Counted from the stretch's first letter, positions 18,364 through 28,068 are shown. The stretch is 64,000 nt of DNA from Teredinibacter turnerae (GCF_037935975.1 NZ_CP149817.1:5208001-5272000); one strand, 5' to 3'. Numbers and translations are program-made. The notes: generated from the letters alone by a model not told the origin.

Positions 18364-20202
18364 CTAAAAGGCAATATCACGACCTGGCTCTGGATCATCC
18401 ATTTCTTTTTCAATCCGATCTTTTAACGCCTCGTCGTAAGAATTCGAGTTGCCATAGCCGGCGGGAATCGCAAACGCCGTTGCATCGATAAGGTGTGCAA
18501 TATTGTCTGGCACGTGCTCACCTTTAACCTTGTACAACACGAATTCCGCATTGGAGATATTGCTGGACATATCGCGGGGCGAGGTTAACACCATCAATAA
18601 TGTTAGCGAGGCATCATAATCTCGTCGTTCATTTTTGGAACTACCATAATCACCGTCCTGGTTACCGTCCAGATAGCCGCTAATGCGAAAGCCACCGTAA
18701 GGACCCAGGTTTGGATCGAATTGCGAACCGTGATTCGAAAAAGTATTAATAAACCGATAGCTATATTGCTTGTTGATCGTTTCAAAATAAAATTCAGTCA
18801 GGCGCGCAGGAATCTCGTCCAACAATTTTGGTTGTGGTTCCTCTTCCCAGCTGCCTTCTTTATCACCGCTTTCGCCGCGATTAAAATTGATCGGTTTTAT
18901 TTTACTGTTAGTCTGCGGTCGCTTAAACACAGCAAAACCAGCCCCCGCGTGTCCGTCGAAACTGATATGAAACACATTGGTCATCGGGTCAGCAAACCAA
19001 CTTGGGCTTAACAAATCACTAAATTTCGGTGCCAGGGTTTTAGTGTCAAATGCGACAGGATCGTAATCGGGGATAAGCCCATATATAAGCGGGTAGAATT
19101 TTAACCGCGCGTCAATAATGGGTATGCCATTGCGCCATTTGGTATCCACGCCAACTCGGTCGACGGCGGCAATGTCGCCACTACGCAACTTGAGTTCACG
19201 CCCGGGCGATGCGGTGGTCATCAAGGTGTCTGTGGTGTCTCTCCAGTGGCTTGCGCTACATAAACCAAACAAGGCATTGCACTTAACATCATAAGCATTT
19301 ACACCAAACGCGAATGGGCTCACAAAGCCGCTGTCGTCGTAAAATTCTGCAGGGCCCGGCAGGGTCTGGCGGGTGTCAAACGTAAGGTTGTGGCCCGGCA
19401 TTGTCGGGTCGAACCGAAATACATCCAACAGCGACGGCGCTAACAGGGTGCTTCCATTTAACGCCTGCAGGTCCACAACGCTGGTAAAACCCAAGGCGTG
19501 GCCGAGTTCGTGACTAACGACGCCCGCAAAATCAAACCGTTCACCGCCGATATCGCCTTCACGGTATGCGAAACGCTCTTCGTGCAGCAGATTAAACTGA
19601 ATACTCGCATCTGCGTGATGTTCGAGCATGGCACCGTAAGTAGGGTCGTACGTAGGAGCGATATTCAATGCTTTAGCGTTGGCGAACGAAAGCTCCACGT
19701 GCGCCAGCGGTGCGGCACTGTGTGCGGCAGGTATCGCCTGGGGTAAGGCAGCTATCCAACCCGCCTCTCCCGCTGTCGCTTCTGCCAATAGCGCATCGAC
19801 CACCAATTCTGCAGCCACGCGCGTCCGCGCCAGCCTGACGGAAGCGAGTATACCTTCACTCGAGAACGCATGCGGATCAGCCCAACCCACATTAATACGT
19901 ATAGTGACTGGATCGCTAAACGCCTGTTCCCAGTGCGCGGCGGCCCGATACACCGCAGCCATCTGGTCCGCACTTAAAGGTTTGGCGGAATCGTTGTTAA
20001 ATCTGAACTCCAGCCCATGGGCAACACTCACCATCGTGCACAACACGCCCACCAAACCTATCAAGGCAACACGCTTGATCGTCAGCGCGCAGTTAACAGC
20101 TAAACCAGCACATGTAGCAAAATATATAGCAAAATACCTTGCCAATCGCTGTTTAATAGTACTTATTAAATACGCTCCGGTTTTTCTATTTCGTCCGTTC
20201 AT
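18364..20202 (-). CDS. Secreted zinc metalloprotease, NF038122-like
   Basis: A 612-residue exported protein. A basic N-terminus and a hydrophobic stretch (about 42-62, ending VAHG-L) act as signal. The catalytic motif VVSHELGHALGFTSVVD is near residue 228: HExxH with a GFTSxxD continuation rather than a third histidine. This matches a family of bacterial metalloproteases I know as NF038122. The N-terminal part (EFRFNNDS...AAAHWEQAFSDPVTI) is the usual pro/N-domain of that family. The C-terminus carries no PEP-CTERM or GlyGly-CTERM tail, and the substrate is unknown. The gene is divergent from the hybrid sensor kinase and ends at its own terminator. Confidence 0.77.
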   Translation of the reverse strand: MNGRNRKTGAYLISTIKQRLARYFAIYFATCAGLAVNCALTIKRVALIGLVGVLCTMVSVAHGLEFRFNNDSAKPLSADQMAAVYRAAAHWEQAFSDPVTIRINVGWADPHAFSSEGILASVRLARTRVAAELVVDALLAEATAGEAGWIAALPQAIPAAHSAAPLAHVELSFANAKALNIAPTYDPTYGAMLEHHADASIQFNLLHEERFAYREGDIGGERFDFAGVVSHELGHALGFTSVVDLQALNGSTLLAPSLLDVFRFDPTMPGHNLTFDTRQTLPGPAEFYDDSGFVSPFAFGVNAYDVKCNALFGLCSASHWRDTTDTLMTTASPGRELKLRSGDIAAVDRVGVDTKWRNGIPIIDARLKFYPLIYGLIPDYDPVAFDTKTLAPKFSDLLSPSWFADPMTNVFHISFDGHAGAGFAVFKRPQTNSKIKPINFNRGESGDKEGSWEEEPQPKLLDEIPARLTEFYFETINKQYSYRFINTFSNHGSQFDPNLGPYGGFRISGYLDGNQDGDYGSSKNERRDYDASLTLLMVLTSPRDMSSNISNAEFVLYKVKGEHVPDNIAHLIDATAFAIPAGYGNSNSYDEALKDRIEKEMDDPEPGRDIAF

Positions 20203-20573
20203 TTACCCGCTCCTTTTTTAACACATTTGGGTATCTCAGCCCCAAGTACGTGAGTAGTGCTCTGCGCTTCGCTGTACCGGTCCTGTCTCGCATTAGTCGT
20301 TTAATACAGCATTTACAACGCACCCTTCGGTAATTTGTCACTGCGAACATAAATTGACCAGTGCCAAAATACGCCTCACCCCGTTGCTTGCGGCTTTGTA
20401 AACTCCATAAGTTTCGGTGAATGCGCCTCTACAAACATTCAATAAAAAGACAAACACCCTCAAAAAAGCGCTTTCATTGGATTTAACCCATGTGCTTCAT
20501 TGCTCTCGCAGGCGTTTATGTAAAGGTTTTATCCGTTCATCGCGACCGGACTCTCTGTGAGGGAAGCAAAACA
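20203..20573. other. Divergent regulatory region
   Basis: 371 bases between the leftward metalloprotease gene and the rightward hybrid sensor kinase. It carries the second copy of the CAGCATTTACA motif. No stable hairpin or small gene was seen. An open reading upstream of the kinase start from 20490 lacks a ribosome site and is not used. Confidence 0.55.
20307..20317 (-). promoter_or_regulatory. Shared 11-bp motif, copy 2
   Basis: CAGCATTTACA, 105 bases upstream of the metalloprotease start at 20202. It is identical to the copy at 18139-18149. It lies between that gene and the AraC-domain sensor kinase gene, so it could be the kinase's own operator. Confidence 0.35.
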
Positions 20574-23500
20574 ATGATGACCTTGCTAAACACTCCCCTG
20601 CAGGCTAGCTCGCGTACTGTTTTCGCTGTCATACTGCTCTGGAGTCTTATCTTTGCGAGTTTTTGCGCTGTAGCACGTGCTGAATCCTCCAACGCAACAG
20701 CGTCACCGCAGTCCATTCAACGTGTTATACAGGCTGCAGATTCCATTAAACGCACAGATGCCTCGCGCGCAATTCAACTCGCACTCACAGGCCTCTCGCA
20801 GCTTGAGGACTCAGCGGATACACCTGAACAGCTCACATTATTTAATATATTAGCAATTGCCTATTTACAAACTGGTGCACTCGCCAGTAGCGAAAAATAT
20901 GCGCACAACGCGTTAGTCTTGAGCGGAAAATTACAGCGGGATCTCGCGCAGGCAGAGGCGTTAAATACCCTGGGCGCAATGCACTGGTATCAGGGAGACC
21001 ACGACCTCGCCAAGTCGTATTTTGAACAATCGCTTGCAGTACGCATGGACATCGACGACTCGGCCGGTCTCGCCAGTGTCTACAACAATCTCGGCGTACT
21101 TGAGGAAATACAGGGCCACTATCACCGCGCTATCGATAATTATTTACTCGCCATCGACAACGCTAAGCGCACATCACAGCAACACTTACTTGCGCGGCCG
21201 TTAACGAATTTGGGTGTAGTCAATCAAATGCTTAAAAATTATAACGAGGCATTAAACTACTACCAGGAAGCGCTGGCGTTGAAGTTAGAACTAGAGGATT
21301 TTCCCGGCGCCGCGCTCGCCTACAACAACATCAGCGAAATCTACCGGGAGCGGGAAGATTATTCAGCAGCGGAAACAGCGCTGCTCGCTGGCCTGGCTTT
21401 ACTTGATAACCAGCAGTCACCACAACAATTGGCATTGCTTTCAGTTAATCTTGCGGCGATTTATGTAGAATTGAAACGCCCGCTTGAAGCTCGTTCGCTG
21501 TTTAGTCGAACTGAAAAAATTAACAACACAATCAACAATCCTCGAATTAGAATGCATCTAGCTCAAGGGCAAGCGCGCTTGTTTTTTGCAAACAACAATT
21601 ATCCCGAGGCTCTAACATACGCAACACAGTTTCACACCCTCGCCGCTGCGGAGCAGGATCAGCAATCCCTCAAAAAAGCGTACTATTTACTCTATCAAAT
21701 TTATCAGGCTACCCAATCGAGCGCAGAGGCTCTAGATGCACTTCTGGCATACAGTAATCTGCAAGAAACACTCTATTCCCAAGAAAACTCACGGTATGTC
21801 GCCAGTTTACAAGCGGAATTCGAAAACGAACGCAAAGAAAGAGAACTGGCCCAATTGCGGGAACACAGTGCACTAAGTGCGCTAGCTCTAAAGCGCCAGC
21901 AGCTCTTCAACTACGGTACGATATTGTTGGCTATTATTGTAGTCTTGGTAGTTGTACTGTTCTTCCGCGCACGAGCTAATCGTATACAAACGTCACTACT
22001 GGAACAAAAAGTTACGCAACGCACGCAGGAAATTCAGCAGAACGCGCTCACAATCAAGCAATTATTGGCTGAAAAAGAAGATCTATTGCAGCATAAAAAC
22101 GAACTTTTTTCGGTTATTTCCCACGAATTTCGTACCCCACTTACGTTAATTTCCGGTCCAATTGAATTCCTGTTCGGCAATAGCCGTAGTCAACAGGTGA
22201 AGGACGCCACCCGCCGGATACAAGCCAACACTCATCGGCTCATGCGCCTGGTGGACCAACTACTTGATCTCGCACGTATCGACCAAAAAATTGCACCGAA
22301 GCCCCTCCTAGTGGACGCCAGTCGCTATGCGGAATTTTTACTGTCAAATATGGAACCGCTGTTCACCCAACGTCAACTGGTGCTCACTGCGCACATTGGC
22401 AAGGATTGTCAGATTGCCGTAAACCCGGAATCGTTGGAAAAAATTATGGTGAACCTAGTATCAAATGCCATTAAATATACAGCCAAAGGCGGGGAAATAA
22501 AAATTGAACTGGCGCGGCAAGAGGATGAAGTTTTATTTGCGGTAACCGATAACGGCATTGGTATTGCCGAAGCGGACCAGCCGCGGATTTTTCAACGCTT
22601 TACCCGGCTGGAAACAGATGTCAGTAAAACTACGCCTGGTACCGGTATCGGCTTAGCCCTGGTTAAGGAACTGGTTGAACACGCTCATGGAGAAATTAAT
22701 CTGCACAGCCGTCTTCACGAAGGTAGCCGATTCGAAGTTCGCTTCCCCAGCGCACTTATTGATAAAAATTCAAACGATATCAACATTGTTACGTCTCAAC
22801 AGAATACTTACGCTGGGCTGGATAACCCAAATACAACCTCGCTGGTATACGCTACAGAAATTCAATGTCTGAGCATCGATTCAGACGCTCGCATGCCGTT
22901 ATATTTACGACCAGACGACGATGACGGCCACCATGAGTATCAATTAAGAGAAAGCCCTGAGCATACAATTCTGATTGTGGATGATTCTGCAGAAATGCGT
23001 GATTTTATTGGCCTGTGCCTGGGGCCACATTTTAATTGTCTCTATGCTGAAGACGGCAAAGAAGGTGTTCGCCTCGCCTTACAGGAAATCCCAGACTTAA
23101 TCGTGACTGACCTGATGATGCCCACGACCGACGGTTATCAACTCGCCAAGATTCTGCGGGAAGAGACCCTGACCTGCCATATCCCTATCGTTATGTTAAC
23201 AGCCAAGGGCGAAGCCGAAGCGCGGCTAACAGCGTGGCAAACCAATATAGACGAGTTTATTGAAAAACCTTTCTCTACTACCGAATTAATTTTGCGCTGC
23301 AATAACCTGCTGAATATTCGCCAGCTACTTAGCAGTCGTTTGCGCGATCAATTATCTAACGACTCCACAGAAAAATCCGCTAGTGAAATTCAGATTAATC
23401 CTTCCGACAAGCAATTTTTGCATAAGCTTCACGGCTTTCTTGAAAATAATTATATGGAGAATATTCGCGCTCGCGAGATCAGCAGCGCGCTCTGCATAAC

Positions 23501-23732
23501 CGAAAAGCAACTACAACGTAAAGTTAAGGCGCTCACTCACGAAACAGTGCCGACATTTGTTCGCAATTATCGGCTGCAACGTGGTGCCGAACGTTTAGCT
23601 GCAGGCGAAAATATTACCCGTGTGGCATTAGATGTGGGCTTTTCTTCGCAGAACTATTTCAGCACCGCCTTCTCTGCCCGCTACGGATGTTCGCCAACGG
23701 AATACCGGAAAGCGCAGCAAGCCGCAGTTTAA
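20574..23732 (+). CDS. Hybrid sensor: TPR, histidine kinase, receiver and AraC DNA-binding domain
   Basis: A ~1052-residue one-piece two-component system. A signal peptide/anchor (about 15-38) leads to a periplasmic TPR region (about 75-400), then a membrane helix (about 447-470) and a coiled coil. The H-box is FSVISHEFRTPLT near residue 515, with an N-box IMVNLVSNAIKYT, G1 TDNGIGI and G2 GTGIGLALV (about 620-725). A receiver (about 797-912) has the phospho-acceptor in VTDLMMP, and an AraC-type helix-turn-helix occupies about 949-1047. The layout resembles the hybrid regulators of polysaccharide utilisation in Bacteroides but uses TPRs as sensor. The ATG at 20574 follows GAGGG; an upstream frame from 20490 has no ribosome site. 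It likely controls neighbouring genes. Confidence 0.88.
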   Translation: MMTLLNTPLQASSRTVFAVILLWSLIFASFCAVARAESSNATASPQSIQRVIQAADSIKRTDASRAIQLALTGLSQLEDSADTPEQLTLFNILAIAYLQTGALASSEKYAHNALVLSGKLQRDLAQAEALNTLGAMHWYQGDHDLAKSYFEQSLAVRMDIDDSAGLASVYNNLGVLEEIQGHYHRAIDNYLLAIDNAKRTSQQHLLARPLTNLGVVNQMLKNYNEALNYYQEALALKLELEDFPGAALAYNNISEIYREREDYSAAETALLAGLALLDNQQSPQQLALLSVNLAAIYVELKRPLEARSLFSRTEKINNTINNPRIRMHLAQGQARLFFANNNYPEALTYATQFHTLAAAEQDQQSLKKAYYLLYQIYQATQSSAEALDALLAYSNLQETLYSQENSRYVASLQAEFENERKERELAQLREHSALSALALKRQQLFNYGTILLAIIVVLVVVLFFRARANRIQTSLLEQKVTQRTQEIQQNALTIKQLLAEKEDLLQHKNELFSVISHEFRTPLTLISGPIEFLFGNSRSQQVKDATRRIQANTHRLMRLVDQLLDLARIDQKIAPKPLLVDASRYAEFLLSNMEPLFTQRQLVLTAHIGKDCQIAVNPESLEKIMVNLVSNAIKYTAKGGEIKIELARQEDEVLFAVTDNGIGIAEADQPRIFQRFTRLETDVSKTTPGTGIGLALVKELVEHAHGEINLHSRLHEGSRFEVRFPSALIDKNSNDINIVTSQQNTYAGLDNPNTTSLVYATEIQCLSIDSDARMPLYLRPDDDDGHHEYQLRESPEHTILIVDDSAEMRDFIGLCLGPHFNCLYAEDGKEGVRLALQEIPDLIVTDLMMPTTDGYQLAKILREETLTCHIPIVMLTAKGEAEARLTAWQTNIDEFIEKPFSTTELILRCNNLLNIRQLLSSRLRDQLSNDSTEKSASEIQINPSDKQFLHKLHGFLENNYMENIRAREISSALCITEKQLQRKVKALTHETVPTFVRNYRLQRGAERLAAGENITRVALDVGFSSQNYFSTAFSARYGCSPTEYRKAQQAAV

Positions 23733-23764
23733 AGATGATAAATGGCCTGTAATTCCGCTTAAAT

Positions 23765-24739
23765 TTAGAGCCATTTTTTCATGCGAAAGACAAAGGCGAG
23801 AATAATAATAGTGAGCAAACTCATGCCGGTCACCACCCAAAACGCATTCGGATCTTCTACGCCAGGCATACCACCAACATTAATCCCCATTAGGCCGGTA
23901 AAAAAACCCAAGGGTAAAAATATAGCCGCTGCCACCGTAAGGACATAGGTTCTCTGATTCATTGCATCAGACATGCTGTTAACTAATTCTTCCTGTACCA
24001 CACTAGCGCGCTCGCGTATTGCATCCAGGTCTTCAATATGACGAATAAGGCGGTCGTTAATATCGCGCAGGATCAGAGCAATATTGTCATCCAACCAAGG
24101 CATGCGGTCGAATACCAAGCGATTCATCGCTTCCCGCTGGGGTGCGAAGTAACGTCGCAACACCACACCTTGTAACCGCACACTCGACAACTGGCGACGG
24201 ACTCCATCTGTATCGCCAGATAACACCAGCTCCTCCAGCTCGAGCATTTTTTCCTCGAGTTGTTCCACCGTATCATTCATTCGCTCCACCAGGCGCTCGT
24301 TAAGCTGCAATAGAAATTCCGCTGCGGACGTTGGTCCAGCACCCTCTTCAAGGCTATTAATAATATCGATGGTCGATAGCAGGCGGCGTCGGTAAGTGGT
24401 AATTATGCGTGTACCGTCAGTCCAAACGCGAATGGACACCATGTCCTCTGGATCTTCCCCCGGGTTGGTATTCACGCCACGCAGGGTCATTAACAATTTT
24501 TCACCGCGTGAGATCACCCTCGGTCGTGTGTTTTCACTTACCAAGCCTTCGTATGCCAATTGGGAAATGCCCGCTTCCTCTGCCAGCCAGACAAGGGCAG
24601 CCGGTTCCTCAAAATTCATATGCAGCCAGAGTATGCCCTGGTCCTTGCGCCACAAGTCCACTTCTGCGCTTGTTAAATGGCGCGCACCGCCATTGCCATC
24701 CAACAAAAGTGCATGAGAAAAGGTTTGTTCGGTAATCAT
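23765..24739 (-). CDS. zntB: CorA/ZntB-family metal transporter
   Basis: A 324-residue CorA-superfamily membrane protein. A long cytoplasmic N-terminal domain (1-260) is rich in acidic helices. Two C-terminal membrane helices are linked by GLMGINVGGMPG, which has GIN where magnesium CorA has GMN. This is the variant typical of ZntB, which moves zinc (reported as proton-coupled uptake). The C-terminus is short and basic (RMKKWL). It is a single gene converging with the hybrid sensor kinase 32 bases away. Transport of another divalent metal cannot be excluded. Confidence 0.83.
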   Translation of the reverse strand: MITEQTFSHALLLDGNGGARHLTSAEVDLWRKDQGILWLHMNFEEPAALVWLAEEAGISQLAYEGLVSENTRPRVISRGEKLLMTLRGVNTNPGEDPEDMVSIRVWTDGTRIITTYRRRLLSTIDIINSLEEGAGPTSAAEFLLQLNERLVERMNDTVEQLEEKMLELEELVLSGDTDGVRRQLSSVRLQGVVLRRYFAPQREAMNRLVFDRMPWLDDNIALILRDINDRLIRHIEDLDAIRERASVVQEELVNSMSDAMNQRTYVLTVAAAIFLPLGFFTGLMGINVGGMPGVEDPNAFWVVTGMSLLTIIILAFVFRMKKWL

Positions 24740-24829
24740 TAGCAGCCACTATCCACGGGTTTTTTGCGAGGATAGCATATTCACGAGACGAGCTTTGGGG
24801 CTGGAAATTTGGGGCAGTTGAAGGGAAGC

Positions 24830-24854
24830 GACCAGCCCTTAGGTTGGGCCGGTC
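24830..24854 (-). terminator. Imperfect hairpin after the VWA lipoprotein gene
   Basis: gaccagccc (24830-24838) and gggccggtc (24846-24854) pair with one mismatch across seven bases. The minus-strand sequence after it (gcttcccttc) has only a poor T-run, so the terminator call is weak. Confidence 0.35.
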
Positions 24855-24867
24855 ACCATGCTTAGTA

Positions 24868-26649
24868 TTACAGTGCTGCGAGTGTTGCGCTGCTCACGGC
24901 CAGAACGCCATCAGTTTGTCGATTAAGTGTAACGGTTTGCTCGTAACCGGTCGCTGATTCGCCAATGATCATGGTCGCAGAGGTAAAGCCTGCCGGAAAA
25001 CTTAGCACCCAGCGATCTTCGCCTACAGCTTGCAATCCGGGCACCTCGCCAACCAGATTCTCTATTCGAAGCGTGTAGGACGGTGTCAGGTTTGCCCAAC
25101 GCAATATCGCTTCAATGGTGAGACGTTCGCCCGCGCCGATAAGCCGTGACTTGTCGCTCTCCTCGCTGCCACCCGATACCTCGGCAAACAACGTTGGGCT
25201 TACATCAAAAAACTCCTCGGCAAAAAAGTCGCTAGAGACACTTTCGTCGCACGCTGCAGAGTTTACGCAAACACGGTTGTCCACCAGGCTAAATGTTGCG
25301 TTGTTAATACCCTGGCGCTTGGGCGTGGCGTAGAAAACGCGGTACAAGCCCTCAATGGCTTTCGCTTCGGTAGCGGCAACCTCTGTAAATACCGCTTCCA
25401 ATTCTTCCGCACTTTCGAAGCTGTTCACGGTGAGTACCTGTTCGCTACTCGCTGTAATAGCCTCCAGATTCTCGAGGTTAACGTTATTACCGACGGCAAT
25501 TGCATATACTTTTTTACGTGTTCCAAAAAAGTTAGTGAGGTCGTTTTCAATATCCGCAGGAGAACGTGAATCAAAATTGTGTTCGCCATCGGTGAGCAAC
25601 ACGGCGTAACCGCGCTCAACGGCTATCAGGTCTATTTGATCATTCCAACGCTCAGCGGCGATTTCCATCGCACCCAGTAGATTGGTGGAATTGCCGCGCT
25701 CCAATACACTATTCGGTATCGTATCAATGGCGGCTTCCAACAACGCGATATTTGATGTGTAGTCAGTCAACTGGGTAATTTCGCTATCAAAACTGTAAAT
25801 GGCCACCTGTTGTTGCCCGGCGAGCAAGCGCGATGTTTTAGTGTCGTTCTCGTATGAGATGAGCGATGTTTTCGCCGCGGTTTTTAGCTTTTCCATCTCA
25901 TCTGAGTCAATACTGGTACTCACATCCAGCAGCAGTACCGTTCGCAGTTGCACCGATTCCTTTGGAATCCGCTCACTGGTCAGATAGGATTCCACACCCA
26001 CGCGCTGATCGTTTTCTTCCACGTTGAATGCATCGGTAAGCAGTTGAGTGACAGGTTCACCGCTGGCGACATCCTCTACCCGTAAACCCGCGATCACAAA
26101 GCTAGGCAATCGAGTATCGAACCCCATTAATTCCAGGCTATACCCCTCTTCACCGAGGCAGCTCGCGCTAAGACCCATAAAATCGAGCCCATTAAACGTT
26201 CCCTCACTATTTTGTAGAACGCAATTCTGACCTTCTGGTTGCTGGGCAATAATTACGCTGAAATCAGTGCCATTGGTAAACGTCTGCGGAAAAAAGAATT
26301 CGCCTGTTTCAGTAAGTGTTTTGTGTTGACCCGAATATATCTCTTCCAACTCCAGTTCCAGCCCACTTACCAAACCGTCGACACTGCCGTAAAGCGCTAC
26401 GCCCTGACCGCTCGGTACAGGTGATGGGGTTGGTGACGGAGAAACCGACGGTGTGGGCGTTGGTGTTGGGCTAGGCGATGGAGTCGGTGACGGTGACGGC
26501 GTAGGAATGTAGCTGGGAACGTTTGTCGGTACTTGGGGCGAACCCGGGTCGTTAATGCTCGTAGTTCCGCCCCCGGGGCCTCCGCCGCAGGCTGATAGTA
26601 ACAATCCCGAAACTGCCAAAACACCAATTGATCTGATATTGATTAACAT
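24868..26649 (-). CDS. VWA-domain lipoprotein with proline-rich linker
   Basis: A ~593-residue lipoprotein. The lipobox LLLSAC places the acylated cysteine at residue 21. A low-complexity P/S/T linker (about 45-80, repeats of PTPSPSP) follows. A von Willebrand A domain runs from about 232 to 430 with metal-binding motif DVSTS and a later LLTDGEHN. The C-terminal ~160 residues look beta-rich. The start at 26649 (MLINIRSIG) has GGGAGT eight bases upstream; a longer reading to 26682 lacks one. VWA domains bind protein partners through a metal ion. It is a single leftward gene with no operon partner; the role is unknown, perhaps surface adhesion or assembly. Confidence 0.8.
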   Translation of the reverse strand: MLINIRSIGVLAVSGLLLSACGGGPGGGTTSINDPGSPQVPTNVPSYIPTPSPSPTPSPSPTPTPTPSVSPSPTPSPVPSGQGVALYGSVDGLVSGLELELEEIYSGQHKTLTETGEFFFPQTFTNGTDFSVIIAQQPEGQNCVLQNSEGTFNGLDFMGLSASCLGEEGYSLELMGFDTRLPSFVIAGLRVEDVASGEPVTQLLTDAFNVEENDQRVGVESYLTSERIPKESVQLRTVLLLDVSTSIDSDEMEKLKTAAKTSLISYENDTKTSRLLAGQQQVAIYSFDSEITQLTDYTSNIALLEAAIDTIPNSVLERGNSTNLLGAMEIAAERWNDQIDLIAVERGYAVLLTDGEHNFDSRSPADIENDLTNFFGTRKKVYAIAVGNNVNLENLEAITASSEQVLTVNSFESAEELEAVFTEVAATEAKAIEGLYRVFYATPKRQGINNATFSLVDNRVCVNSAACDESVSSDFFAEEFFDVSPTLFAEVSGGSEESDKSRLIGAGERLTIEAILRWANLTPSYTLRIENLVGEVPGLQAVGEDRWVLSFPAGFTSATMIIGESATGYEQTVTLNRQTDGVLAVSSATLAAL

Positions 26650-27052
26650 ATTTTTTACTCCCAACCCTCTTCCATTTGGCACGAATGCGCCTGATCTTAA
26701 CGCGGTGCGGCTAATGTTCTCGTTCTCATAACTGTTATGAAACGCGACGTTAAATCAAAACTTCCCTTAACAGACCCGCTGGTAAATTTCACTCGACATT
26801 AAATAATGTATCGATTATTTAGGAATGTCGTTGTGGTCCCGTTTCTTATTTTTATAACACCTCAATCGAATTATTTTACCGCCAATTTAGGCATATATTC
26901 ACAGCTTACATGAATAAAAACAGTTGTAGGCGTTGGGTTAAATTTTTGTGGTTTCGGGAGTTTGCGTTTTGGCGGAAAAAACTTCTCTTTTATGTGCAAC
27001 GCCAGTTTCGTTTATTAAATACGTTAATACTAATTACGGATATAATATTTCA
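26650..27052. other. AT-rich non-coding region
   Basis: About 400 bases without a supported gene between the VWA lipoprotein start and the LysR remnant. It is AT-rich and probably carries the lipoprotein promoter near its left end. The open frames here lack ribosome sites. Confidence 0.5.
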
Positions 27053-27556
27053 TCACCGTGTTGCCCTGAGGTTTATACTTTTACACCCTGGTAGTACAAC
27101 AACTAGTTCAACTGCTGAAATCTCGCGACGCGCAGCGGCCAGTGTCGTACAGGTATTCCCCAGCGCACGGAAGGCATAAGCCAAAACTACTTCGTTAGTC
27201 GTCACCAGCAAATCGCTTTCAAGTCGTAACCCCGTGGTAGTTCCATTTTTATTAAAATTCCACATGGTAGGTGCGCCGCTCTGCATTGCAATTATCCGGT
27301 GGTTAGCGATATCACTAGGTGACTCCAGCACTCAGTATTCAGCAAGGTATTCAGAAGACGCAACTATCCCACGCGGTGAATCTGCTAAGTGCTTCGCACC
27401 CGCAATCGAGTGATCTAGCTTACCGAACCCAATTGTCACATCGATACCCTGTATAACCAACGCCTGACGTTGATCATCATTTCTCAACGCTACTTTTAAA
27501 TTGGAGTGCTCAGTCAGTGCTAGAGCTGCCGAGTCACGTAAATTGGGTAAAGACAT
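27053..27556 (-). pseudogene. LysR-family regulator remnant, effector-binding domain only
   Basis: The minus-strand frame from 27556 reads through one in-frame TGA (27332-27334) into a second part ending at 27053. The pattern fits a LysR substrate-binding domain: LPNLRDSAALALTEHSNLKV, then DVTIGFGKLDHS, SPRGIVASSEYLAEY, (stop), ESPSDIANHRIIAM and TTNEVVLAYAFRALG. The N-terminal helix-turn-helix and the usual C-terminal end are missing. This is therefore a fragment of a once functional regulator, not a gene. The family call is from pattern recall; no intact copy is visible nearby. Confidence 0.6.
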
Positions 27557-27689
27557 GATCAGTAGTTAGTGAACTATTCACGGCATAGGTGAATAACACA
27601 TTGTCACGTCCTACCGAGCAATCTGATGCCGCTATTGAAGTTTCTATTTTTAGGCTCTTCTAAAGTCCCGTTTTGACACAGGCGACGAA

Positions 27690-28030
27690 GTGATTCACTC
27701 GCAGCCTGTTCCGAACAAACTGCCGCCAATAGCCGGAAAGCCAAGAATACAAACCACCTTGGTCTTCCTATCTACTAGGTCGATACTAACTGGATATTGG
27801 CGATACCAATATGGCCTTCGCTCGAAAGATCCGGAATCCTCGCGGAGCGCGCACAAGCAGCTGAGTGCCGACCTGCTATTTTTTATTCAAACTGAAATTG
27901 GAAGCTGCCTTTGCCAGCCAGTTATGTTATTGGCAAGCAAGGTGCGCTCGTACATTGCGAAGTGAATACTTACTGCGTCCACAAACCCTATGCGTCTGGA
28001 GTATTAGCAGTATTTGACGATATAAAACAA
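27690..28030 (+). pseudogene. Possible second LysR remnant, opposite orientation, frameshifted
   Basis: In frame 27690 the translation holds RIQTTLVFLSTRS and GYWRYQYG, which sit like the middle of a LysR effector domain. Around 27895 the match moves to another frame, giving LPASYVIGKQGALVHCEV and then YCVHKPYASGVLAVFDDI, ending near 28030. The last piece resembles the usual LysR C-terminus (VY..R...S..V.AF.D.L). A stop at 27893 in the second frame requires a frameshift. The evidence is weak and by eye; it may be non-coding. Confidence 0.3.
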
Positions 28031-28036
28031 CAGCTT

Positions 28037-28068
28037 AAAAAAATCCCGTGTCTGTCGGCACGGGATTT
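28037..28068 (-). terminator. Rho-independent terminator of the dnaA-gyrB operon
   Basis: A 10-bp stem (aaatcccgtg, 28041-28050, with cacgggattt, 28059-28068) followed on the minus strand by a run of T through 28037. It lies 30 bases after the gyrB stop. Confidence 0.9.

Noticed and set aside
26910-27179. Plus-strand frame of 89 codons opposite the LysR remnant
   Set aside because: It overlaps the better-supported LysR effector-domain remnant on the minus strand.
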